Shown here: positions 37,767 through 45,182 of the stretch, piece by piece | How positions within the stretch are numbered: position 1 is the stretch's first letter | Layout of the letters: each line of letters begins with the position of its first letter | DNA from: Oculatella sp. LEGE 06141 | Lineage (GTDB): Bacteria; Cyanobacteriota; Cyanobacteriia; Elainellales; Elainellaceae | NCBI RefSeq assembly: GCF_015207605.1 | Contig: NZ_JADEWO010000021.1 | Location: 34,619-98,618 of the forward strand | Direction of reading: 5' to 3' | Length of the DNA: 64,000 bases | The notes under the pieces: generated by a model | What the model was told of the DNA's origin: nothing | Seen by the model: the letters and a program-made list of their open reading frames with translations, nothing else | Databases searched by the model: none | Made by a program: the position numbers and the translations under genes

Positions 37767-38411
37767 ATGAATTGCACTCCTCGGCTCTTAACCGCTTTGT
37801 GTGTTCTGACTTCTACTGCTGCATTCGGTGCAACTGTGATTGCCAGTACGATTCAAGGTTATGCGGACGCAGACGATCCTTATCGCGGCAGGGTTGAGGC
37901 GCGTGTTGAGATTCCTGGTTCTCCCTCCCAGCGTCGGGAATCTGGCGATGCCAGTGCTTACTTTACCAGGACAGACAATGGGCAAACGCGACTTGTGGTG
38001 CTGGGAAGTATTCGTGAGGACTCAGACAATGGTTTCACGGCAGATGGGATAGAACGCGAATCGGGCTGGAGCAGTATCACTGGGGATCTGACTATTAACG
38101 AAGAGGGGCAGATCGTCGGTAGCAGTGTAGCTCATCCCTACCGTTACCGCTACGATGGTTTCGTCTCGGCGGAACGATTTGATTTAGAGGTCGAACACGA
38201 ATTGATGGATGGAAATGAGTACGGCTTGCCTTCAGGAATGAAGGTTCTGTACAGCTATATCCTCAGACGCGACGTGAACGGGAACGCACCAGACGCAGAG
38301 AACGGCGATCGCCAATGCAGGCGAATGGGAATGCAAATGCAGGTTATTCCCAATGTGTCGGGTGGCCCGATGACCATGACCCAGGTTCCAGTGTGCGTTG
38401 AGTGGGAGTAA
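37767..38411 (+). CDS. Secreted hypothetical protein
   Basis: 214 residues with a Sec signal peptide (about 1-25, LLTALCVLTSTAAFGATVIA). The mature part is polar, beta-rich and acidic, with two cysteines near the end (RQCRRMG, VPVCVEWE) that may pair. No domain is recognised. It follows the IS1 relic and is convergent with the beta-lactamase gene. Confidence 0.7.
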   Translation: MNCTPRLLTALCVLTSTAAFGATVIASTIQGYADADDPYRGRVEARVEIPGSPSQRRESGDASAYFTRTDNGQTRLVVLGSIREDSDNGFTADGIERESGWSSITGDLTINEEGQIVGSSVAHPYRYRYDGFVSAERFDLEVEHELMDGNEYGLPSGMKVLYSYILRRDVNGNAPDAENGDRQCRRMGMQMQVIPNVSGGPMTMTQVPVCVEWE

Positions 38412-38447
38412 AGCAACACAGGTGGTTTGGCTCACGATGCCGCTCGT

Positions 38448-38477
38448 CCCTCGATTCAGCACTGTCTGAATTGAGGG
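38448..38477. terminator. Hairpin between convergent genes
   Basis: CCCTCGATTCAG / CTGAATTGAGGG, 12-bp arms with one G-T wobble and a 6-nt loop, between the secreted protein gene and the beta-lactamase gene. It probably ends transcription from one or both sides. Confidence 0.65.
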
Positions 38478-38543
38478 ATGGAATTGAGGGATGTTGGAAA
38501 AACCAGCCGCTATCAGAACTCAACAAAAGCGATCGCCTCAAGC

Positions 38544-39437
38544 TTAAAGCAGCCCTAATGTTTTGAGACTACGACGAGTCAGTTCCAGCCGCTTAGGTGC
38601 ATCCTCGACACCAGACATCGTCGTATTGGTTGCAAAGAAATAAACGTTATTATCTTGTTCTAAATAACCGACAAACCAGCCTACACCAGGGTTAACTGCC
38701 GTGACCCAGCCTGTTTTTCCTCGTAAGATATAGTCTGGTGTTTGCTCCACAACCATGATGTCTTTCACAAGGTCAATTGTGCGTTGTGAAAAGGGCACAT
38801 CGTTTTGTTCGAATCGTTGAAGAAATTCGATTTCTTGTTTGGGTGTAATTTGCAGAGGCCCGTCCAACCAGAAGTGATCAACTCGGTCTGCCGTGCCAAT
38901 TTGTTGATTACCGTAACTCGTTTGCTCCACAAACGTTTGCAGTGTTTCGTGTCCGTTGCGACGCGCGAGGACTTGATAAAACCAAACGGTAGAGTCTTTA
39001 AACGCTTGCCGGAGGTTGGTATCTCGATTCCATGCTGGAAATTCTCGCTGCACGCCATCCCAGGTCAAAATCGCTAGATCATCCCGAACCACTCCTGTTT
39101 CCAGTGAAATTAGGGCATTCAGAATTTTGAAGGTAGAGGCGGGAAAGAACGCCGTTGCATTGCGAGTTGGATTGTGTTCGTAGAAGCGATCGCGATTTTT
39201 GTCGTAGATGATGATCGAGCCGTCTACTCCTAACTCCTGAAAGGCTTTCTCTAGATTTGGAGCTTGGGCAATTACGGGCTGATTAGAACGCACCGTGTAG
39301 GTGGTGTCTTTTACAGGCGTTACCGCCTGAGAGTAGACAGGTGCAATTCTTATACACAGTAGTAGTAGTACAAGGCTACAGCCGATCAACGCTAATCGTC
39401 TGAACTGCTTGCTCAATACAGATGGTGTTACCCTCAT
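38544..39437 (-). CDS. Class D (OXA-type) beta-lactamase
   Basis: 297 residues. An N-terminal signal/anchor (about 15-35, LALIGCSLVLLLLCIRIA) leads to a serine beta-lactamase domain with all class D motifs: the nucleophile serine and carboxylatable lysine in PASTFKI, the SxV motif in DSTVWFY, YGN in TSYGNQQIG, the conserved tryptophan in FWLDGPLQI and KTG in RGKTGW. It should hydrolyse beta-lactam rings in the periplasm; the spectrum cannot be read from sequence. AGGA lies before the ATG. The acetyltransferase gene is 50 bp upstream on the same strand, so the two may form one transcript. It looks like native, chromosomal cyanobacterial DNA (HIP1 sites inside), not a recent cassette. Confidence 0.93.
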   Translation of the reverse strand: MRVTPSVLSKQFRRLALIGCSLVLLLLCIRIAPVYSQAVTPVKDTTYTVRSNQPVIAQAPNLEKAFQELGVDGSIIIYDKNRDRFYEHNPTRNATAFFPASTFKILNALISLETGVVRDDLAILTWDGVQREFPAWNRDTNLRQAFKDSTVWFYQVLARRNGHETLQTFVEQTSYGNQQIGTADRVDHFWLDGPLQITPKQEIEFLQRFEQNDVPFSQRTIDLVKDIMVVEQTPDYILRGKTGWVTAVNPGVGWFVGYLEQDNNVYFFATNTTMSGVEDAPKRLELTRRSLKTLGLL

Positions 39438-39487
39438 GTGTCCTGATTGTGGAACAGCAAGTTAAGCCTATGGTGATACATTACAAT

Positions 39488-40021
39488 TTAGAGCGATTCC
39501 GGAACGGACTTGTCATGGTGAACAGGTTTGTGTTGCCAATCTTCTCGGTTCAGGCGGTAGACCAAGCAATCATCCTCACCAAACTGACGGCGATCCACAC
39601 GCTGAAAGCCAAGCCGTTCGTAGAAGTGATGAACACGGGTATTACTGACCAATGGATCAGCAAGAACAGCCGTCACCTCTGGATCAGCGAAACATCGAGC
39701 GAGGGCAAGCTGCATCATTTTCGTTCCGTATCCTTTGCCTAAATCAGCTGCTTCGCCAATCCAGATATCAATTGCGCGAAGAGTTGCGGCGATGTTTCCC
39801 CAGTAATGGCTCTCCTCACGAGCCGGATCAATAATTTGGATAAAGCCGATCGCACGACCGTTAATTTCAGCAATCAGTTGTTCTCGCCAATCGGGGGTGC
39901 GATCGAGTTCCACTTCCCAGTGCCAATCATCATTAGGGTCTGAGGCAATGACATGCGGTTGTTCATCCCAATGTCGCAGGAGGTTTAAATCAGCGGAGGT
40001 GGCAGGACGAAGGTTTACCAT
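39488..40021 (-). CDS. GNAT acetyltransferase, AAC(6')-like
   Basis: 177 residues. The acetyl-CoA motif A is DLGKGYGTKMMQLAL (Q/RxxGxG form), and motif B is LVSNTRVHHFYERLGFQ. The order RAIDIWIGEAADLGKGYGT and DPEVTAVLADP closely resembles the aminoglycoside 6'-N-acetyltransferase AAC(6')-Ib group (Acetyltransf_8), which transfers acetyl from acetyl-CoA to an amine. Family members also acetylate siderophores or other amines, so drug resistance is not certain. It is the first gene of a likely two-gene unit with the class D beta-lactamase. Confidence 0.87.
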   Translation of the reverse strand: MVNLRPATSADLNLLRHWDEQPHVIASDPNDDWHWEVELDRTPDWREQLIAEINGRAIGFIQIIDPAREESHYWGNIAATLRAIDIWIGEAADLGKGYGTKMMQLALARCFADPEVTAVLADPLVSNTRVHHFYERLGFQRVDRRQFGEDDCLVYRLNREDWQHKPVHHDKSVPESL

Positions 40022-40087
40022 AAAATGAATCCGTTTATGATTCTAGTAATTTTCAGTATGAACGCGATGCATCGGTGGCAATCTGGC

Positions 40088-40110
40088 AAAGGGGGCGGTT
40101 CGCCCTCTTT
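40088..40110. terminator. GC-rich hairpin downstream of the cupin gene
   Basis: AAAGGGGGCG / CGCCCTCTTT, 10-bp arms with one mismatch and a 3-nt loop. It lies between the cupin and acetyltransferase genes, both on the minus strand, and may end the cupin transcript. Confidence 0.5.
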
Positions 40111-40325
40111 AAATCTCCTTGTGGCGATCGCGTCCTTCCCGGTAGGTAAAGCGGTGGATGTTCTGCATTAGCAGTAGCACACAGAAATCCGCATATGCGC
40201 TGCATTCGCCCCCTCAATCCTCCAGGGTTAGAAGACTTCCGAGCCGATTCTGTTTCAAAGTCCCTAGAATTGCTGGGGCTTAGCACCTGCGGCAAACCAG
40301 AAGAGACGGCCAAGCGGCCTCTAAC

Positions 40326-40404
40326 GCCCACGGTGGTTACACGTTATTTGTCTGCGATCGCTCAATTTAGACCATTCAAGTTCTTTGAGTGACGCCACTT
40401 AATC
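40326..40404 (+). repeat. Direct repeat flanking cupin gene, left copy
   Basis: Begins GCCCACGGTGGTTACACG and contains CTCAATTTAGACCATTCAAG and TTCTTTGAGT. It covers the cupin stop codon at 40399. The partner at 40945-41026 lies just upstream of the cupin start. Confidence 0.75.
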
Positions 40405-40911
40405 GTTTTGTGTCGCCGGGTCAGCAGTGGCATTGGGAGGTACAGCTTGAACAGACAGAGGCGCTCCGACGATCCAAACATCATTCTGACGACCCAGATC
40501 AGTCCAACCTTCGGGCGACGTTAAACCGATTTGTGGGAAGAATTCGTCGATTCCACCGGGCACAAAGGTGAAGAGCAACCGAGCCGTTCCCGGCCCCAGG
40601 TTCACCCATCCATGCACGCTGTTACGGGGCACAACAACCGATGTTCCGGGCACAACCTCGAACTCTTCGCCCGCACAGTGAAAGCGAAATCGGCCTTCGA
40701 GTACTTCAAAGATCTCCTCTCTCTCTTCGTGATAGTGGAGCGGCGGCCCTATGAACGGCGGCACGCGTGCTTCGATAACTGCGAAAGCTCCGCCGACATC
40801 TTTGCTGTGTACACGGATAGCCATCTGCTCGCCAAGCATGGTATTGAACCAATTCAGGTTTTCGCCTCCACCAACAATTGCAACTTTATCTTTGCTAAAT
40901 TCGGTGCCCAT
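40399..40911 (-). CDS. Cupin-domain protein
   Basis: 170 residues from the ATG at 40911 (MGTEFSKD), which follows CGGAG at 8-nt spacing. The conserved double-stranded beta-helix is evident: motif 1 PLHYHEEREEIFEVLEGRFRF supplies two histidines and a glutamate for a metal, and motif 2 PRNSVHGWVNLGPG supplies the third histidine. Small cupins of this kind act as dioxygenases, isomerases or sugar/quercetin-type metal enzymes; the substrate is unknown. The gene is bracketed by two direct repeats of about 80 bp. Confidence 0.87.
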   Translation of the reverse strand: MGTEFSKDKVAIVGGGENLNWFNTMLGEQMAIRVHSKDVGGAFAVIEARVPPFIGPPLHYHEEREEIFEVLEGRFRFHCAGEEFEVVPGTSVVVPRNSVHGWVNLGPGTARLLFTFVPGGIDEFFPQIGLTSPEGWTDLGRQNDVWIVGAPLSVQAVPPNATADPATQND

Positions 40912-40944
40912 TGTTTTAATCTCCGTTAAGTTGGTGGGCATTAA

Positions 40945-41026
40945 GCCCACGGTGGTTATACTTCATTCTTCTACGTGCGCTCAATTTAGAACATGTAAGT
41001 TCTTTGAGTCAAAACACAACTTAATC
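40945..41026 (+). repeat. Direct repeat flanking cupin gene, right copy
   Basis: Begins GCCCACGGTGGTTATACTTC, contains CTCAATTTAGAACATGTAAG and TTCTTTGAGT. Diverged partner of 40326-40404, 619 bp apart. Confidence 0.75.
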
Positions 41027-41292
41027 TGACGTTGCTGAATCACGGTTATGAGTTCGCCCCACAAGCCTCACCTTTAGAAAACGTCCGAACCTTCAAAGCC
41101 TCCCAGAATTGGAGATTGGGCGATCCGAGCTATGTTTGCAACGATTCATCCGTCTGCTCAACAACGCCGTAATTGGTCATCTCGGGAAAAGTGCGATCGC
41201 TCGATTTCATCAACGCTGACTAAACAGTGACTGGCAATCGATCGCATTGTGCTAATGATTTACCATCAACTGGGTCAACTGCCAGACCGGAT

Positions 41293-41380
41293 TTACATCC
41301 ATTTTCATTTGCATTCAAAACCCTACACCCCACAGCCATCCTGGCGAGACTGTGGCTGACTCGATTGAGAACTGCTGTAA
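41293..41380 (+). repeat. Interspersed ~90-bp element, copy B
   Basis: Begins TTACATCCATTTTCATTTGC and ends GATTGAGAACTGCTGTAA. Same family as 5310, 47168 and 50867; this copy is the shortest and has lost part of the CCCTACACCC middle. Confidence 0.85.
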
Positions 41381-41401
41381 TTTTCAGACAATCAACCTGG
41401 T

Positions 41402-41448
41402 AGGCTCAGGCAGAAATCTACACACCATTGGTAATCTGAACAAAGGAC
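41402..41448 (+). repeat. ~45-bp interspersed repeat, copy 2
   Basis: GGCTCAGGCAGAAATCTACA then CACCATTGGTAATCTGAACA. Partner of 33161-33207. It lies about 20 bp after copy B of the 90-bp element. Confidence 0.7.
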
Positions 41449-41752
41449 GAATTGGATGCAGATTGTCAGCATTTATAGACCTGCAACGAAGCGGCTCAAA
41501 AGTAGGTATAAGATGTGTTGATCCCATCAGTGCAAACGGTTGAGTTAAAGGTTGTTTAAACTGTATCAACTGATACTCGTCCCTCTTAAACCATCCTCCC
41601 ATCTGAGGTTGAGACAAATGCTCAATATCAGTAAAGCAGGGGCAATTACCACTGACCTGAGGCTTTGTTTGCGCTGCATCAGTCGTCAATTGCAGACGTT
41701 TGTTTTCTTTCTCAATCGTGATTAACGTCAGACCATTTACCCTAAAATCATC

Positions 41753-43630
41753 ATGTGTACTATCTGTAACGCTTTAGGTTTAGGTGCGTCCCGATTGCAA
41801 TCTCTGGCTCAAGCCGTCGAAACTGCCAAACCCTCACCTGGTGCTGAAGGCATCGGTGATTCTCTCTATCCCGGCTTCGGCAATGGTGGATACGACGCTC
41901 AGCACTACACCATTGATTTGAACGTCACTGATGTTAATACCAGCACTCTAAGCGGGATCACTACCATTGATGCCAGGGCTACTCAAGATTTGAGCCGCTT
42001 CAATTTAGACTTTATTGGGTTCACCATTGACGGAATTACAGTTAATGGACAACCCGCAGAGTTTAGCCGCACCGGGCAAGAAGTCACCATTACGCCCGCA
42101 GACCCACTTCCTATGGATACGGCATTTACAGTAGAAGTAGAATATAGCGGCTCGCCTGAACAAATTACCTCGGTTGCTATTCCTGTACCAACTGGATGGG
42201 TTACGTTTGATGGGGGCAGCTTTGTGCTGAGCGAACCAGATGGGGCTGCCAATTATTATCCTGTCAATGACCATCCTCTCGACAAAGCCTCCTACACCTT
42301 TCGTGTTACTGTTCCCGATCCGTTTGAAGTGGCCGCTAATGGCATTTTGGAGGAGGCGATCGACAACGGTAATTCAACTACCTATGTGTTTGAAGCGCGT
42401 GACCCAATGGCAAGCTACCTCACAACGGTAAATATTACCAATGGGTTTAACCTGGTGACAGAGGAAGGCCCCGACGGGCTTTTAGTACGAAATTACTTTG
42501 CAGATGGGTTGCCAGACGAGCAGCTCGAACCCTTTTCTCTTCAACCGAAAATGCTCACCTTTTTTAGTGAGATTTTTGGCCCGTACCCCTTCGAGGTTTA
42601 CGGGTCAGTCGTGATGAACACAGAAACAGGTACAGCTCTGGAAACTCAAACTCTATCTATTTTTGGGTTGGATCAGCTCGATTCTCCCAACCTTGAAGAG
42701 ATCGTGGCTCACGAAGCATCACACCAATGGTTTGGAAATAGCGTGAGTTTAGCAGACTGGAGTGATATCTGGTTAAATGAGGGGTTTGCCACCTATTCCC
42801 AGGGATTATGGATTGAATACAGCAGAGGAGGTAAAGCGTTTGATGCATGGGTAGACGACGTATACAACTATGTAGCAGCGTCTGTCGATCAATTGGTGCC
42901 GCCAGGGTTACCTCAAGCCGATGACTTATTCAATGCAGGGGTGTATGAGTGGGGTGCAGTTGGGTTACACGCATTGCGGCTGGAGGTGGGGGATGATGCC
43001 TTTTTCGATACCTTGCAGACGTATTTCGATCGCTATCAGGGAGGTAACGTCACCACTGAAGACTTGATTGACGTGGCAGAAGAGGTGAGTGGACAAGAAC
43101 TAAATGCCTTCTTTGACACCTGGTTTTATAGCGACGAACTTGCCGCATTGCCGGAGCCAGATGTCTCTCCAGAAGCTCTTGTTGGCGCAACTGGAGTAAA
43201 CCTATCTGAACTGGAAGGTCAATTTGTACAAACTACGGTCAAGGTTTCTCAGGAGGCAGGGTTTAATAACCAGGGCGGCTTTTACGCGACAGACAACCCG
43301 TATGGTGTTGTCGTTGACCCTTTGACGGGCGTTCGGATCGCGCCAGGAGAAGAGGGATACGCGGAAGCAGCCTTGAAGCAGAGTGTTACATCTTTGCAGG
43401 GTGGAGAGACTACCTTGACGCTGCTGGGCGGTTTCTACTATGTGCCTTATTTGCTTGCCGATGGCGATCGCAACGAGTTTTACACTCCGTTTGCCGCTGC
43501 AAATCGAGATGGACTCGACCACGTTCAAAGTTCATCCACTGGAAGCTATGGATTTGAAGATCTCGCTGGTTTAGGGGATAAAGACTTCAACGATTTTGTC
43601 TTACAGGTAGAGGTTTCAGCGGTTGTTTAA
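41753..43630 (+). CDS. M1-family metallopeptidase with C-terminal DUF4114 domain
   Basis: 625 residues. The N-terminal saddle domain (about 35-230) and catalytic domain (about 235-470) follow the aminopeptidase N layout. The zinc site is complete: VAHEASHQWFG gives HExxH, and DIWLNEGFAT gives the third ligand glutamate 18 residues on. The exopeptidase loop normally GAMEN is changed to GTALE, keeping the glutamate. The C-terminal ~130 residues end in YGFEDLAGLGDKDFNDFVLQV, the signature of DUF4114, a domain of cyanobacterial extracellular proteins. No Sec signal is present, so export by type I secretion is likely. It would trim peptides outside the cell. No operon partner is seen. Confidence 0.92.
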   Translation: MCTICNALGLGASRLQSLAQAVETAKPSPGAEGIGDSLYPGFGNGGYDAQHYTIDLNVTDVNTSTLSGITTIDARATQDLSRFNLDFIGFTIDGITVNGQPAEFSRTGQEVTITPADPLPMDTAFTVEVEYSGSPEQITSVAIPVPTGWVTFDGGSFVLSEPDGAANYYPVNDHPLDKASYTFRVTVPDPFEVAANGILEEAIDNGNSTTYVFEARDPMASYLTTVNITNGFNLVTEEGPDGLLVRNYFADGLPDEQLEPFSLQPKMLTFFSEIFGPYPFEVYGSVVMNTETGTALETQTLSIFGLDQLDSPNLEEIVAHEASHQWFGNSVSLADWSDIWLNEGFATYSQGLWIEYSRGGKAFDAWVDDVYNYVAASVDQLVPPGLPQADDLFNAGVYEWGAVGLHALRLEVGDDAFFDTLQTYFDRYQGGNVTTEDLIDVAEEVSGQELNAFFDTWFYSDELAALPEPDVSPEALVGATGVNLSELEGQFVQTTVKVSQEAGFNNQGGFYATDNPYGVVVDPLTGVRIAPGEEGYAEAALKQSVTSLQGGETTLTLLGGFYYVPYLLADGDRNEFYTPFAAANRDGLDHVQSSSTGSYGFEDLAGLGDKDFNDFVLQVEVSAVV

Positions 43631-43879
43631 TTGCTGTAATGTTGCTGAGTGAGCTATGTTGAGGGTGAGCGATCGCCCTCTTATCAACCATCCCCAACCA
43701 CCGCCTGTTTTGTCACCCTTTCTTGCAAGTGCCCCAAATTTGCCTGTAACCAGAGGTGAGGTCAAAAGCCCCATCCAGTCAGGTTGAAGGCAGCAGAAAT
43801 GTAAGTCTCAACAGCCCACACTCCAGATCCTACAGGTGTGCAAGGAATACATTCACTTCATTGTTGTTCCATCTCAAAT

Positions 43880-44103
43880 CATTTGCTCCCGGCATTGGCA
43901 CGACAGTCATCTGGGTTCCATTGGAACCAACATTGGCGATCGTCAACGACAACACCATTCACAAACTGAATCCAGGTCTTGAAGATTTAGCAGATTTTGT
44001 TTCAACGCTGAACAGCGTGCAACGATTAGAGGCTCTACCGTTTCACAAAATCGGTGAGTACACGCGGGAGCCGCTGGGTTATGATACCAAATCAAAGAAT
44101 TGA
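43880..44103 (+). pseudogene. C-terminal relic of pyruvate formate-lyase-activating enzyme
   Basis: The frame reads TTVIWVPLEPTLAIVNDN, GLEDLADFVSTLNSVQRLE and ALPFHKIGEYTREPLGYD. These match the last ~60 residues of PflA-type radical-SAM activases (VLPFHKMGEYKWEALG region). The CxxxCxxC radical-SAM core is absent, and upstream sequence is not alignable, so only the tail survives. Confidence 0.7.
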
Positions 44104-44467
44104 GTCCTGTGCTTATCGTGTGGCAGAGGACGTTCCCGCTTCGGTGTAATAGATTTTGGTGCAATTGGCGCAAAGCGCAAAACCGCAGGAAACGCTCATT
44201 ATGGTGCAGGCTATGCAAACCAGCATCCCACTCCTGAGCCGATCCTATGCTACTTTACAAAAATTTGATCATGTGGTTCCAAGAGCGCGATAAACTTTGC
44301 ATATCAAAAAAACTGATCTCTCCTAACGCCCTGCAAAAACCTAATAAAACACATACAGACAGCTCCAAAAGCGATGTGTTTTTGGACTAATTTTTTGTGA
44401 AATGAGGTTTGTTCAATCAGGAGATTGGGTCTTTGGGGAGGGTGTCGAATCTACATGTTGTAACACC

Positions 44468-44761
44468 ATGAATCAAAACGAAAAACAAGCTTATTGGCGA
44501 GCGAATACTACTTTAATTCGCAATTTGTTAATTATTTGGGCTATTGCTTCAATTGGGTTGAGTATCTTGTTTGTTGAGCCTCTTAACGCTATCAGGTTTG
44601 GCAGTGTTCCTTTTGGATTCTGGATGGCGCAGCAAGGTTCTATCTATATATTTGTGATCTTGATTTTTGTATACGCAGCCCAAATGGACAAAATCGATCG
44701 CAAGTATTTGAAGAATAACGAAACGTCTCCACAACCAGTTAAAGAAGACAGATCCTCTTAA
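44468..44761 (+). CDS. DUF4212 small subunit of a sodium/solute symporter
   Basis: 97 residues from the ATG at 44468 (MNQNEKQAYW). Two hydrophobic helices (LLIIWAIASIGLSILFV and SIYIFVILIFVYAAQMD) with the conserved PFGFWMAQQG between them define DUF4212. Family members are encoded directly before SSS-type symporters and form their small subunit. The partner lies 421 bp downstream, further than usual. The charged tail follows KIDRKYL. Confidence 0.88.
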   Translation: MNQNEKQAYWRANTTLIRNLLIIWAIASIGLSILFVEPLNAIRFGSVPFGFWMAQQGSIYIFVILIFVYAAQMDKIDRKYLKNNETSPQPVKEDRSS

Positions 44762-45182
44762 CTGGATGGTTCGATGTTGATAACCTCTCGACTTCTGAAC
44801 ACTTGAGGTTTGAGAGTGCTGAATTGGGAAACAGTTTTAGGACGCTTTGCACCTAAAACGATGTCTTAAAAATGCTGATTGCAACTTAAAACGCCCCCTT
44901 TCCTTGCTTGCCGCAGGTGCTAAAGTCCCCCAAGATCGCAGGATGGAGGGAGCTAAGGGAAAACGTTTGATACGTTTCAGATAACCTCTAAGAAAATGGC
45001 GTTGCTGGCTTGAAAGGGATCATCGTGGATCTCCTTCCTGATAGAGGTAAAGCGGTCTGTCGTCGTGCGAAATTCGCTGAAAACGTTCATGCTCGCTATC
45101 AGCAGCGCCAACGACCATGCAGGATTTTCTCGATTTCAACCTGTTGAGTAGTACTTCAATTTTGATCGTTTAAGGATTAGCA
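44762..45182. other. Unusually long spacer between symporter subunit genes
   Basis: About 420 bp between two genes normally separated by a few bases. A 24-bp string TTGATACGTTTCAGATAACC (44967 onward) recurs, with small changes, near 33343. No gene is called; an open stretch before 45183 shows no recognisable product. The likely explanation is insertion of repeat DNA. Confidence 0.45.

Larger units (their letters stand above)
41027..41752. other. Intergenic region with two repeat copies
   Basis: About 725 bp before the M1 peptidase gene. It has diverged traces of the segment at 40203-40285 (TTCGCCCC...TTAGAA...TTCAAAG), copy B of the 90-bp element, and copy 2 of the 45-bp repeat. No gene is supported. 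Confidence 0.6.

Noticed and set aside
40053..40331. 92-codon minus-strand frame after the cupin gene
   Set aside because: It consists of repeat-like DNA and a hairpin, and its composition is not protein-like.
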